From positions 3,224,001-3,288,000 of the forward strand of contig JALJCQ010000013.1 of NCBI GenBank assembly GCA_023091665.1: a DNA stretch of 64,000 nt. The letters are read 5' to 3'. The DNA is from Pythium myriotylum (lineage: Eukaryota > Oomycota > Peronosporomycetes > Pythiales > Pythiaceae). Below are positions 42,224 to 52,435 of this stretch, piece after piece (the stretch's first letter is position 1; each line of letters begins with the position of its first letter). Under the pieces are notes generated by a model. That model saw only the letters and a program-made list of their open reading frames with translations, searched no databases and was not told where the DNA came from. Made by a program: the position numbers and the translations under genes.

Positions 42224-43798
42224 CTACTGCGACACGGTGGTCGCGATGCGCTGCTCCACGTCGTACCAGAACTGGCAGCGGCCGTTGTGCTTCGGGTCCT
42301 GCGCGCCCGTGATCTCGTGCGTGATGTTCTGCTGGAGCACGATCTGGTGGTGGGCAGACGTGTACACTGGCCAGTTGACGGTGGCGTCCGGACTGCCGTT
42401 GGGGTTGGCAGTCTTGATGAACTGGATCCAGTAGCCCTGGATGGCCTTGACGAGCGCTTGCGAGCCGGCGCTCTTGGGCACCTGCGCCACCTTGTTGAAG
42501 ACGTAGACGAGCTCAGCCGCGTGAGCCGCGACGCCATTCGTAAGCTCGGTGTAGCGGTAGCGGTAGGTGGGCGTCGACGGGTGCTTGGCGAACTGCACCG
42601 ACATGAGCTCGCTGGGACAGATGAAGGTGATGTCGGAGAAGAGCTGCGAGGCCTGGTGGTGCGCGTCCTCGAAGTCGTCGAGCGCGTAGAGCTCGTTGAC
42701 ACGCTCGTACTCTGCGTCCGTGAGCAGCGGGTAGGCCGAGCGCACCCAGGCCTCGAAGGTGGGGAAGGTGGAGAAGGAGTTGGAGAAGGCCCAACCTTCG
42801 TCCGTGTTGGCGCCCACGATGGTCGGCACATGTGAGATCTTGCCCTCGAGCACGCGGCGGATCGGCACGTCCTTGAGGAAGACGCCGTCCACGGTCGGGC
42901 GCCAGGGCAGCGGACCCACGGCCTTCATCACGTCCGCGGCGCTCGCCTTGCGGAGACACGCGAGCAGGCTCGCACCTTGCGTGGCCGAGCAGCCGACGGC
43001 GTTGGCGAGCTGCGCCGTGTAGTTGGCCTGCAACGACTTGGAGGGCGAGTCGTGCGCCGTCGAGTAGCCGCCGCTCTCGGCGATGCTGCGGTGGAAGAGG
43101 TTCTGGTCGCCGTCGCGCGAGATGTGGTGGAGCGAGACCGACATGGCGCCCGAGCTCTGTCCAAAGGCCGTGATGTCGTCCGGGTTGCCGCCGAACTCGC
43201 GGATGTACTGCTTGACCCAGTGGAAGGCGATCTCCTGGTCGCGCAGACTGAAGTTGGCGCCGTCGCCTTCGGCCAGGATCTCTTCGTTCGACAGGAAGCC
43301 GAAGACGCCGAGGCGGTAGTTGAGCGACACGTAGACGGCCTTCTCGCCGGCGGCTCCGACGAGGTTGGCACCGTCGTGGTCGTTGCTCGAGCCGCGGACG
43401 AACCGACCGCCGTGGATCCAGACCATGACGGGCAAGTTGGAGTCGCGCGTGGCGCCCTCCGGCGCGAAGACGTTGAGGAAGAGGCAGTCCTCGGACTGCA
43501 CGGCGACCGGGTTAGCATTGTCGTTGTAGCAGATGTTGCCGTACTGCGTAGCGTTGATGTCTCCGGTGACGGGCTTGATGGTGGTCTGCTTCCATCGGAG
43601 CTCGCCGACGGGCGGCTCAGCGTACGGGATGCCGCGGAAGACGCGGACGTTGTTTCCCTCTGCGTTGGTCTCGTAGGTGCCGGTGATGGTGGCGTTGTTG
43701 GGGAGCGTCACGACGGGCGCTGGCTGCGCGGTGGCAGCGGTGGCGGCGTTGGCGGCGGAGACGAGGCCGAGGAGACCGAGGACGAGCGAGAGACGCAT
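42224..43798 (-). CDS. Secreted type-B carboxylesterase, copy B
   Basis: 524 aa, same triad layout as copy A (Ser215, Glu334, His426) and an identical signal peptide. Distinguishing residues: PLPWRP, PTIVGANTDEGWAFSNSF, TYRYRYTELTNG, AAELVYVF, YDVEQR. The 5' leader has a (TG)n tract where copies A and D have a TG/GGGTG-rich leader. Longer in-frame sequence to 43927 runs through that microsatellite and is not adopted. It pairs with copy C across the central spacer. Confidence 0.92.
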   Translation of the reverse strand: MRLSLVLGLLGLVSAANAATAATAQPAPVVTLPNNATITGTYETNAEGNNVRVFRGIPYAEPPVGELRWKQTTIKPVTGDINATQYGNICYNDNANPVAVQSEDCLFLNVFAPEGATRDSNLPVMVWIHGGRFVRGSSNDHDGANLVGAAGEKAVYVSLNYRLGVFGFLSNEEILAEGDGANFSLRDQEIAFHWVKQYIREFGGNPDDITAFGQSSGAMSVSLHHISRDGDQNLFHRSIAESGGYSTAHDSPSKSLQANYTAQLANAVGCSATQGASLLACLRKASAADVMKAVGPLPWRPTVDGVFLKDVPIRRVLEGKISHVPTIVGANTDEGWAFSNSFSTFPTFEAWVRSAYPLLTDAEYERVNELYALDDFEDAHHQASQLFSDITFICPSELMSVQFAKHPSTPTYRYRYTELTNGVAAHAAELVYVFNKVAQVPKSAGSQALVKAIQGYWIQFIKTANPNGSPDATVNWPVYTSAHHQIVLQQNITHEITGAQDPKHNGRCQFWYDVEQRIATTVSQ

Positions 43799-43807
43799 GG
43801 CCGGAGT

Positions 43808-43811
<4 letters not shown>

Positions 43812-43842
<31 letters not shown>
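43812..43842. repeat. (TG)n microsatellite in the esterase B leader
   Basis: About 15 TG units lie immediately upstream of the esterase B ATG. The mirror (CA)n tract at 45610-45640 precedes esterase C. Confidence 0.95.
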
Positions 43843-43843
<1 letters not shown>

Positions 43844-44230
43844 GGAGGCGAGGAAGGTTCGTGTGTGGAGTCGAGCGCAAGTTGCGATGTGAGGGATCGA
43901 GTGCGAGGGGTTCTCAGCACTGGACACTGGTGAGGCGTGGGGCTCGGTCGCTCTCGTTCTCTCCTTCTCCTCCTCGTTTGGTTGGGACGTCTAGCGGATC
44001 AATTTAACAGGCCGAGATCCAGACGAGCGCTTCCTGTCTCGCTGTCACCCATGGGAGACGCTGGTCAGTCGTGGTTCTGACTCGGAACCATACGATCGAC
44101 GACAGCCAAGTCAGCCACTCGTCTGTGTCTCTCGTTCTCTGAGGCGGGTGAGGACTTGCAGGCATGCGGATCGGATGATGAGTGCGTTCAAGCCATGTGT
44201 CTCGGGAGTTGCGGCGATGTCTTGTGATCA

Positions 44231-45221
44231 TTGCTGCTGACCGAGACTACTCTACAACGTGGGTTATTACGAACGGCTACATGCCTGGTGTTCCACCTTT
44301 TCGAGCTCCCGCTGGCAGAGTGGGAGTGACGATGTGATCCTGAAAATATGGGCTTGTTTGACTAGCCGAAGCTAATCGCCTACATATTGGGCATGCGCTG
44401 ATAAAGCATGAAGCTACGAGCGCGTATAGCTGCGTAGACCAAGCTGACGTGTCTAACACAAGCGACAATATCGGCGACGAGCTCGACTCCGTGGCCATGG
44501 TCCGCTGCTCTTGCAAGTACGCGGAGGCGGTCAAACCAAGCATTCGAGAGCTCACGGAAAGCGGGAATGCGAACGGGACTGATTGCGTGCTCCGGCCCAG
44601 CCGCCCCCACGACGGAAGCAAGGCTGACCCCCAGCGTAGTGGTAGTTATTGGCTCCGGCCCCATTTACGAACACTCGAGTCGCAAGACCCATCACGCAAC
44701 CAGCGAGTGGATCGCCTGGGGCACGGGGCCTTGGTCATTGGGATGGGACCAATGAGCCCAAGACAAAGCCGATAGACTGGACATCGTGCACGTGTATTAA
44801 AACTGCAGAGCGTTCCATGAGACCTGCTGTCAAGATGCCCATGCCAAAGCCAGGCTGTGGCGAGGCAAGTCTCGAGTCGTGAAAAGCTCTCCGCTGGAAG
44901 CTGGTACTGTAGCGATCTTCTACATGCCTCCCATCTCATTGTCCTGTCGTGTTGTATATTCAGTTCCGCGTCAACACAGTCACAGGCGGCGCCAGTTTAC
45001 TCTGCTTCGTCGTGATGAGTTCACAGCCAACTTCACCACGGCGTCCGAAAGCCGAGAGCAACTTCCGATCATTAGACAAGACGTCCTCGGAAAGACCGCC
45101 CGGTCTCATGGGAAAGGCGCCTCGCCAACTGGTGAGTTCGTTCGTGGTGACGCCACAACTGGGGGGACGAGACACGCGCACACTGAGACTCCATGGACCA
45201 CTGTGTCTCGATCTGTCATTA
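44231..45221 (+). repeat. Central spacer with a diverged R copy
   Basis: The non-symmetric centre of the palindrome. From about 44460 to 45215 it can be aligned in the plus direction with segment R copies 1 and 2. Shared strings include GACGAGCTCG, CCCACGACGGAAGCA, GTCCTGTCGT, GCGTCAACA followed by AGTCACAG, and GCCAGTTTA. It is clearly older and more diverged. No gene is recognised. Confidence 0.65.
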
Positions 45222-45608
45222 CGATCACAAGACATCGTCGCAACTCCCGAGACACATGGCTTGAACGCACTCATCATCCGATCCGCATGCCTGCAAGTCC
45301 TCACCCGCCTCAGAGAACGAGAGACACAGACGAGTGGCTGACTTGGCTGTCGTCGATCGTATGGTTCCGAGTCAGAACCACGACTGACCAGCGTCTCCCA
45401 TGGGTGACAGCGAGACAGGAAGCGCTCGTCTGGATCTCGGCCTGTTAAATTGATCCGCTAGACGTCCCAACCAAACGAGGAGGAGAAGGAGAGAACGAGA
45501 GCGACCGAGCCCCACGCCTCACCAGCGTCCAGTGCTGAGAACCCCTCGCACTCGATCCCTCACATCGCAACTTGCGCTCGACTCCACACACGAACCTTCC
45601 TCGCCTCC

Positions 45609-45609
<1 letters not shown>

Positions 45610-45640
<31 letters not shown>
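45610..45640. repeat. (CA)n microsatellite in the esterase C leader
   Basis: Mirror of the tract at 43812-43842, ending just before the esterase C start codon. Confidence 0.95.
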
Positions 45641-45644
<4 letters not shown>

Positions 45645-45653
45645 ACTCCGGCC

Positions 45654-47228
45654 ATGCGTCTCTCGCTCGTCCTCGGTCTCCTCGGCCTCGTCTCCGCCGC
45701 CAACGCCGCCACCGCTGCCACCGCGCAGCCAGCGCCCGTCGTGACGCTCCCCAACAACGCCACCATCACCGGCACCTACGAGACCAACGCAGAGGGAAAC
45801 AACGTCCGCGTCTTCCGCGGCATCCCGTACGCTGAGCCGCCCGTCGGCGAGCTCCGATGGAAGCAGACCACCATCAAGCCCGTCACCGGAGACATCAACG
45901 CTACGCAGTACGGCAACATCTGCTACAACGACAATGCTAACCCGGTCGCCGTGCAGTCCGAGGACTGCCTCTTCCTCAACGTCTTCGCGCCGGAGGGCGC
46001 CACGCGCGACTCCAACTTGCCCGTCATGGTCTGGATCCACGGCGGTCGGTTCGTCCGCGGCTCGAGCAACGACCACGACGGTGCCAACCTCGTCGGAGCC
46101 GCCGGCGAGAAGGCCGTCTACGTGTCGCTCAACTACCGCCTCGGCGTCTTCGGCTTCCTGTCGAACGAAGAGATCCTGGCCGAAGGCGACGGCGCCAACT
46201 TCAGTCTGCGCGACCAGGAGATCGCCTTCCACTGGGTCAAGCAGTACATCCGCGAGTTCGGCGGCAACCCGGACGACATCACGGCCTTTGGACAGAGCTC
46301 GGGCGCCATGTCGGTCTCGCTCCACCACATCTCGCGCGACGGCGACCAGAACCTCTTCCACCGCAGCATCGCCGAGAGCGGCGGCTACTCGACGGCGCAC
46401 GACTCGCCCTCCAAGTCGTTGCAGGCCAACTACACGGCGCAGCTCGCCAACGCCGTCGGCTGCTCGGCCACGCAAGGTGCGAGCCTGCTCGCGTGTCTCC
46501 GCAAGGCGAGCGCCGCGGACGTGATGAAGGCCGTGGGTCCGCTGCCCTGGCGCCCGACCGTGGACGGCGTCTTCCTCAAGGACGTGCCGATCCGCCGCGT
46601 GCTCGAGGGCAAGATCTCACATGTGCCGACCATCGTGGGCGCCAACACGGACGAAGGTTGGGCCTTCTCCAACTCCTTCTCCACCTTCCCCACCTTCGAG
46701 GCCTGGGTGCGCTCGGCCTACCCGCTGCTCACGGACGCAGAGTACGAGCGTGTCAACGAGCTCTACGCGCTCGACGACTTCGAGGACGCGCACCACCAGG
46801 CCTCGCAGCTCTTCTCCGACATCACCTTCATCTGTCCCAGCGAGCTCATGTCGGTGCAGTTCGCCAAGCACCCGTCGACGCCTACCTTCCGCTACCACTA
46901 CGCCGAGCTAACGAACGGCGTCGCTGCCCATTCAGACGAACGCGTCTACGTCTTCAACAAGGTCGCGCAGGTGCCGAAGAGCGCCGGCTCGCAGGCGCTC
47001 GTCAAGGCCATCCAGGGCTACTGGATCCAGTTCATCAAGACTGCCAACCCCAACGGCAGTCCGGACGCCACCGTCAACTGGCCAGTGTACACGTCTGCCC
47101 ACCACCAGATCGTGCTCCAGCAGAACATCACGCACGAGATCACGGGCGCGCAGGACCCGAAGCACAACGGCCGCTGCCAGTTCTGGTACGACGTGGACCA
47201 GCGCATCGCGACCACCGTGTCGCAGTAG
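45654..47228 (+). CDS. Secreted type-B carboxylesterase, copy C
   Basis: 524 aa; identical to copy B for roughly the first 400 residues, including PLPWRP and PTIVGANTDEGWAFSNSF. It then switches to the copy-A type at FRYHYAELTNG and AAHSDERVYVF, and ends YDVDQR like copy D. The catalytic triad is intact (Ser215, Glu334, His426). The switch falls within an otherwise almost exact mirror image of copy B, so it looks like a gene-conversion tract. It is divergent from copy B across the spacer. Confidence 0.92.
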   Translation: MRLSLVLGLLGLVSAANAATAATAQPAPVVTLPNNATITGTYETNAEGNNVRVFRGIPYAEPPVGELRWKQTTIKPVTGDINATQYGNICYNDNANPVAVQSEDCLFLNVFAPEGATRDSNLPVMVWIHGGRFVRGSSNDHDGANLVGAAGEKAVYVSLNYRLGVFGFLSNEEILAEGDGANFSLRDQEIAFHWVKQYIREFGGNPDDITAFGQSSGAMSVSLHHISRDGDQNLFHRSIAESGGYSTAHDSPSKSLQANYTAQLANAVGCSATQGASLLACLRKASAADVMKAVGPLPWRPTVDGVFLKDVPIRRVLEGKISHVPTIVGANTDEGWAFSNSFSTFPTFEAWVRSAYPLLTDAEYERVNELYALDDFEDAHHQASQLFSDITFICPSELMSVQFAKHPSTPTFRYHYAELTNGVAAHSDERVYVFNKVAQVPKSAGSQALVKAIQGYWIQFIKTANPNGSPDATVNWPVYTSAHHQIVLQQNITHEITGAQDPKHNGRCQFWYDVDQRIATTVSQ

Positions 47229-47322
47229 GCCGCTTCTCTCTGCGTAGGAGCGTTTTGTTTGCCCACTCTGGGCCCTCCCACACGTCGGACTGTAAGAAAT
47301 ATACCACTTTGAATGACCACAC

Positions 47323-48039
47323 TTGCTCGAGAATTCACACGCCCGGCGCGAACACCGCCCACGGCAAGTGCGGCTCTACTTTGATGGCGGCTCCCAAGGT
47401 TACCCTGGCGTTTCAGGTGGAGGCAGTGTACTTCTGGCCAACGATGAGTACAACGTAACGTGGACTCTGCTCTGGTGGACGGCGAGATACGTCCGTAACC
47501 ACACCACGGGGAACATGCAGCTTTACTCGCCGGAATCGAGGAGTGTGTAGCCCGCTTTCTCGATACTCCGATTCAACTGACGATCATCGGAGACAGCGAA
47601 CTTGTCCTATCTCAAGTAGCGGGCACCGTAACCAGCCAGGTAGACTTGTTACAGAAATTCACAAAAAGACTACACGGCTCCTCCACACAATCCAAGCGGT
47701 CGACCTCAAACATACATTACGAGCAGAAACCAAGATGGCGGACTACCTCGCAAACACAGCTACGGATCAGCGTATTTCGCTTGCCTCGCAGACCTGCTGG
47801 ACATCGATTGATGATCATCTCACCACGCTCCTACCCCACGACATATACCACCTTACCTACTCCATCCGCCGCAGAGACAATCTCCTTGCCGACGTGGCAG
47901 CCGCCATTCTCCGGCATCAGATTTCTACAGCATTTACTCCCCAACTAGCGAATAAAGTACCACCCACATCCCGTAGGCTTGGAGGCCTGATAGGGCCCTA
48001 TTAGGCTGTCGGACGCTATTGGAAATACGAAAGAAAACA
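47323..48039 (+). pseudogene. Retroelement RNase H fragment 2 (right arm)
   Basis: Mirror copy of 41413-42129, with the same frame breaks: VRLYFDGGSQGYPG, LTIIGDSELVLSQ, ETKMADYLANTATD. Confidence 0.7.
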
Positions 48040-48126
48040 ACTTGCTCAAGGATTGCTACATACTTGAGAGGATTTGTACTGTATATTGTGACCAGAGGAC
48101 CAAGAGTGTGGCTTTGAGAAACCCTG

Positions 48127-48583
48127 ATGAAGCTCAAAGATGGTCCTCCGACCGGTCAGCCTCGACAGGTCATCTGGAGTGGCACTCCTCAACTCACTCC
48201 GCGCTCAGAGAAATTCCTCCTCGCGTCGGTGAAGGAGGCGACCGACAAGGAGCGCGCAAGCAGAGGAGAGCGCTGGCACAACATCGACAGCGAACCGGCG
48301 GCAGCCCTCGATCTCCTCACGTGGACAGACATCGCGTCATTTCCAGGCATCATCGACTCACAGCGGATCTTGCTCACACGCCTTAAATGGGACCATATCA
48401 ACAAGTGAGATCGTACACAAAGCCGAGTAGGCTGTCCGACCTAGAAACGAGCGGTGTGACCAGCGCGCATATCTTCTGGAGTTGCCCCAGCGCACAGCTC
48501 CAATGGAAGCGTGCTCGACTGGTAGAGCCATCTCTTGTCGGTGAGGCACTCACCAACTGTTGACGAGTGCAAATTCTTTTCAC
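48127..48583 (+). pseudogene. Reverse-transcriptase C-terminal fragment (right arm)
   Basis: Mirror copy of 40869-41325, containing ALDLLTWTDIASFPGI and the shifted HIFWSCPSAQ. Confidence 0.55.
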
Positions 48584-48829
48584 TCAAATCTCACCCACCC
48601 GGCATTCCCACATCGAATATTAGAATTCACTAGTTGAACTCAATAGACTTTATCATCATCGTCATCATTCCCAGATCGAATCTGGTCGCATCCAGAACTG
48701 TCGCGACTCGCATCCAGGGTACCAGAATATAATATCGAATTGACTGTGACGATGTCTGAGGCAATAGTCAATTATTCAGTATGCATGTCAGCAATAATAC
48801 TTATTGCAATAACTGCAGCGTATTGACCA

Positions 48830-49451
48830 TTATGGGACCAACGTAGAAGCGTTCCACATCTCCCGATTCGCCTTCAAGAACATGAGCATTTCAAAATTGG
48901 CTGGGAGCATTGTCGAGCGGTGTTCCGACAACACAAACTTACACTCAGAAAAAAAGGTGTTCACAATCGTTGCTAGTCGGAGGAATGCACTGCAAGAGTG
49001 GCGAATACACAATCGCACGTGGGTTCGTGCGGGGTTTCTTCGCACGGCGGAGGATCTCCGTCGCGAAATCCACTTCTTCTTCTTGATCATCGACCGCCTT
49101 TGAGGCCTCAACGAATGGAAGCAAGGCCTCGCGGTCGGTCGTTGACAATGGAACATCGTTTGTGAGACGAACAACCGCCCGCTCGAATGCTGGGGAGTGC
49201 ACGATGGGCGCCTTTGAATCGAGATGATGACCCATTGTGGGGTACATCTCGATCCAGGCGTCGAACAAAAGCCGAACATCGGCGAGGGAACGTCTAGGAT
49301 ATTGCAGCTTGATACAAACACTGTCAAGCTCACTGTCAAGCTGCAACAGCGTGGCATGCAGTACCACAATGCGCCGTTGGGTACGATTGATTGAGCGTAC
49401 CGAGAAGGAGTAACATGCGGTTAGAGTGCCAAGGAACTGTTGTGTGATCAT
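48830..49451 (-). pseudogene. hAT transposase C-terminal fragment (right arm)
   Basis: Mirror copy of 40001-40622, with the identical frame break after PPTSNDCEHLF. Confidence 0.8.
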
Positions 49452-49766
49452 AAACGTGTGGTGGCAAAGCCAGTCAATTATTATTGGCCAAATATTATAT
49501 TTTACTGGAGCCTCGAAAAAAATAATCCGTAATTCAATACTCGTACAATTCTATGACGAGTTACTGCAACTGAATAATTTTCTTGAAGTCCTGACTCGCA
49601 TAACCTTCCGTCACCGACACCATTGCTACACAGGAGGATGTCTAAGCGGCGTGGAGACAGCATGCACTAATGGTGCTACAGACAGCTTGGCTCTGGCGCA
49701 CCACTCCGGACCCCAGGCGACATCTGGACTCGCGAACATGCCATAGCGGTACCACAAACGAAGCTG

Positions 49767-50411
49767 ATGCGTCACTCGGAGACCTACGGTGGCGGCGCTC
49801 TGACCACAGCGCGGCGAGTCCCCACACCGCCCGCCGCTGCAATCAAACTCCTGCGACATCCTGAGGCTAGCATCTCCGCAGTCGTGGACCACGCACCTAC
49901 TGGCGACGACAATGTGCAGTACCTGTTCTTCGATGGAGGATTCGAGAGGCAACTTGGGTGCTGGAGGCCTGGCGCCATGATTGTCTGGCTAGGTCAGAGC
50001 GACACGAACGCAGAGCTAATATTCATGGCCGCCATGTCCTATGCTCACGAGGCGACCACAAATAATCAAGCAGAGTACAGAGGCCTGGGACGCAGCAGTG
50101 AGGTACAAGCGGACCCCTTTGTCGGTTGTAGGGGAGAGCATGATGATTATCCAACAAATGCGGAACTACAAGGCCCCGAGCAACGAAGTACTCCGGGAGA
50201 TGTGCGCTCGCGCACACCCCTCGCCGGAGTACGCGCCTGGTCGCACCATCCAAAAGCTCCGAACCGCATGGCGGATGCGGCGTCGAACCTAGCGCTGGAT
50301 ACGCGAACGAGCAGTCAATTGACGGTCGCGCACCCCACGAAAAGAGAAGAACATATTCGCATCGCAGATCTCCTTAACAGCAATCTAGCGCAGTGGAGAA
50401 AGGGAGCTTAA
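49767..50411 (+). pseudogene. Retroelement RNase H fragment 1 (right arm)
   Basis: Mirror copy of 39041-39685. In the shifted frame one residue differs between arms (APGRTIQ here, APGHTIQ on the left). Confidence 0.7.
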
Positions 50412-50470
50412 TCCTAACGATGGCGACTAGCACCGGCTATCGGTCTCTACATGAGCAGACTAATAGACCT

Positions 50471-50568
50471 CACTTGAACTGACAATTCCAAATTGTCAGT
50501 TAGATAATTTTTATATTGTCAGTTTAATTGACAATTTTAAAAATTGTCAATTATTGACAATTCAAGTG
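50471..50568. mobile_element. 98-bp terminal-inverted-repeat element (right)
   Basis: Mirror of 38884-38981, the AT-rich nested hairpin. Confidence 0.7.
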
Positions 50569-50596
50569 CCAGACAATTATTGTCTGGAGGAGCTCA

Positions 50597-50947
50597 ACGG
50601 CAAGATCCGCATAAGTTTTGGCAGGAAGCCTTCTATTATTGACGTGCAGACCCAGATATTCACGCCTTTCTCACCCCTTTTGGAACTGTCATCCAAAACC
50701 GAGAAATGCATACACTCGTGAGGAAACAACCGCATTGGAGTTCGAAATACTTCCCTATCAGATAATGACGTCGTTCGACTCCTGCTACTTCGTCCCGTTC
50801 ACCTAGGTGCTCACCGATTGCGTCTCCTCTCGACGTCGAGCGCCTTCTCTTGGCCAGATACAGCGGCTTCACGCCCGCTTTTACGACCTCATTTACAAGC
50901 CTCGAGACGGATGTGCCCGAGTTTCTCAAGCTCCCTCGCTATTTTGT
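50597..50947 (-). pseudogene. Relict 3' end of CFAP45, copy 3
   Basis: Mirror of 38505-38855. It is frame-broken and homologous to the last 45 codons and 3' flank of the intact CFAP45 gene at 54389-56002. Confidence 0.6.
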
Positions 50948-50961
50948 CCTGGAATGTCGGC

Positions 50962-51762
50962 CTATCCGTGCGAAACCCAGTCGCACGATGGTTGGTGTGG
51001 ATCGGACGATAAGTGCTCTGGAGCCATGTGCCGCTGGAGTTGCGACGAGATCTCGCGATCGTAATCGACGTCTGAGAGAGACAGTGGACCGTCCACCGTC
51101 AACTTGCACTTTGCTTCAAAGACACTGCATAGTTGGCGACCCGCCTTTCCCGTGAGACTGGGCGATAGCAACCACGAGCAATCGGCTCTGGTGCTCAAGG
51201 GCGATTACTCCGTGGACATCTCATCCAATGATCGGGAAAGTGCAGCCAACGAGTGAACTCAGTATCCGGTACGACGAAACACCATAAACTGGCGGCGTCT
51301 GTGACTCTGTTGACGCCGAGCTGAACAGACCATACGACAGGACAGCGCAGCGGGATGGCGTTGGATGCGCGGAGAGGACCGTCGTGTACGCCATCGACAT
51401 CGACTCGAGACTGACTCTGTCGCAGCCTCGCGTTGGTTCCCCCGACGCTTCGTTTTGGGACTCAACGTGCCTCATCTCCAAGGCCAAATGGCCAAGGCCA
51501 GAGGCGTCCGAAACGTACTCCAAGCCGATAACTACCGGTACCTAAGAGACGCAGGGAGTGTGCCCTGCTTCCGTTGTGGTGGTGGCTGGACCAGACCACG
51601 TACCTAGTGGAGGTTTTCCTGTCCATTGGCGTGGGTTAGTGTGTCTCGTCCTTTGGCCCAAGATCCGAGGTCCACTCGCTGGTCCCCTCTCGAAGATTTG
51701 GATTGGTCCTTAAGATTTTGCAATAGCAGCGAACAGCAGTCGCACGGATAAGCTCGTTGTCT
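50962..51762 (-). repeat. Duplicated unit segment R, inverted copy
   Basis: Mirror of 37690-38490. The frames at 51365-51607 and 37845-38087 are identical in translation. Confidence 0.7.
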
Positions 51763-51922
51763 AGTTCCCTATGTGTGTTGACAATCTTGAAGAGCGTCAG
51801 CTTGGCCCGACCCAGCTATTCGAACTGTGAGCGCTCGCAGCCTCATGTTCTATCACTCAGTGGATACCAATCTATGAGCGATGAACTTCGAGTAGTAGTG
51901 TCGAATCGACACTATCAGAGAC

Positions 51923-52031
51923 CTTGTGATCGTAACCGCCGAACGAGACACATCGGCCAGACACTTGGGGTCGAAAAAACACTTCGTGGTTTAGCGCCCA
52001 CTGTGTCTCGTTCGGCGGTTACGATCACAAG
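51923..52031. repeat. 109-bp hairpin with perfect 30-bp terminal inverted repeats (right)
   Basis: Mirror of 37421-37529, about 400 bp upstream of esterase D. Confidence 0.85.
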
Positions 52032-52435
52032 ATCTCGCCGCAACTCCAGAGACACATGGCTTCAATTCACTCACCACCCGATCCGCATACCTGTAACTTC
52101 TCACCCGCCACGACGAAAGAGAGACGCGGACGAGTGGCTGACTCGCTTGTCGTCGCTCGTCGTCTGGTTCTGACCAGCGTCTTCCATGGGCGAGACAGGA
52201 AGTGTTCGCCTGGCTCTTGCCCTGGCAGAACGGACCGCCAGACGTATCAACACAAGGAGAAGGAGAAGAGATAACGGGGGAGAAAGAAAAGAGAGCCGCG
52301 CGGATCTGCCCGGGACAAGTGCCGTTCACGTCCCGTACTCGATCCCTCACATCGCAACTTGCGCTCGACTCCACACACGAACCTTCCCCAACACCACCCA
52401 CACCCACACCGACCTACAAACTCACAGCTCCGACC

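Larger units (their letters stand above)
48131..50590. mobile_element. Composite transposon-derived insertion (right arm)
   Basis: Mirror of 38862-41321, with the same flanking AGCTCAA repeats and the same internal order reversed. Only single-base differences from the left copy were noticed. Confidence 0.6.
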
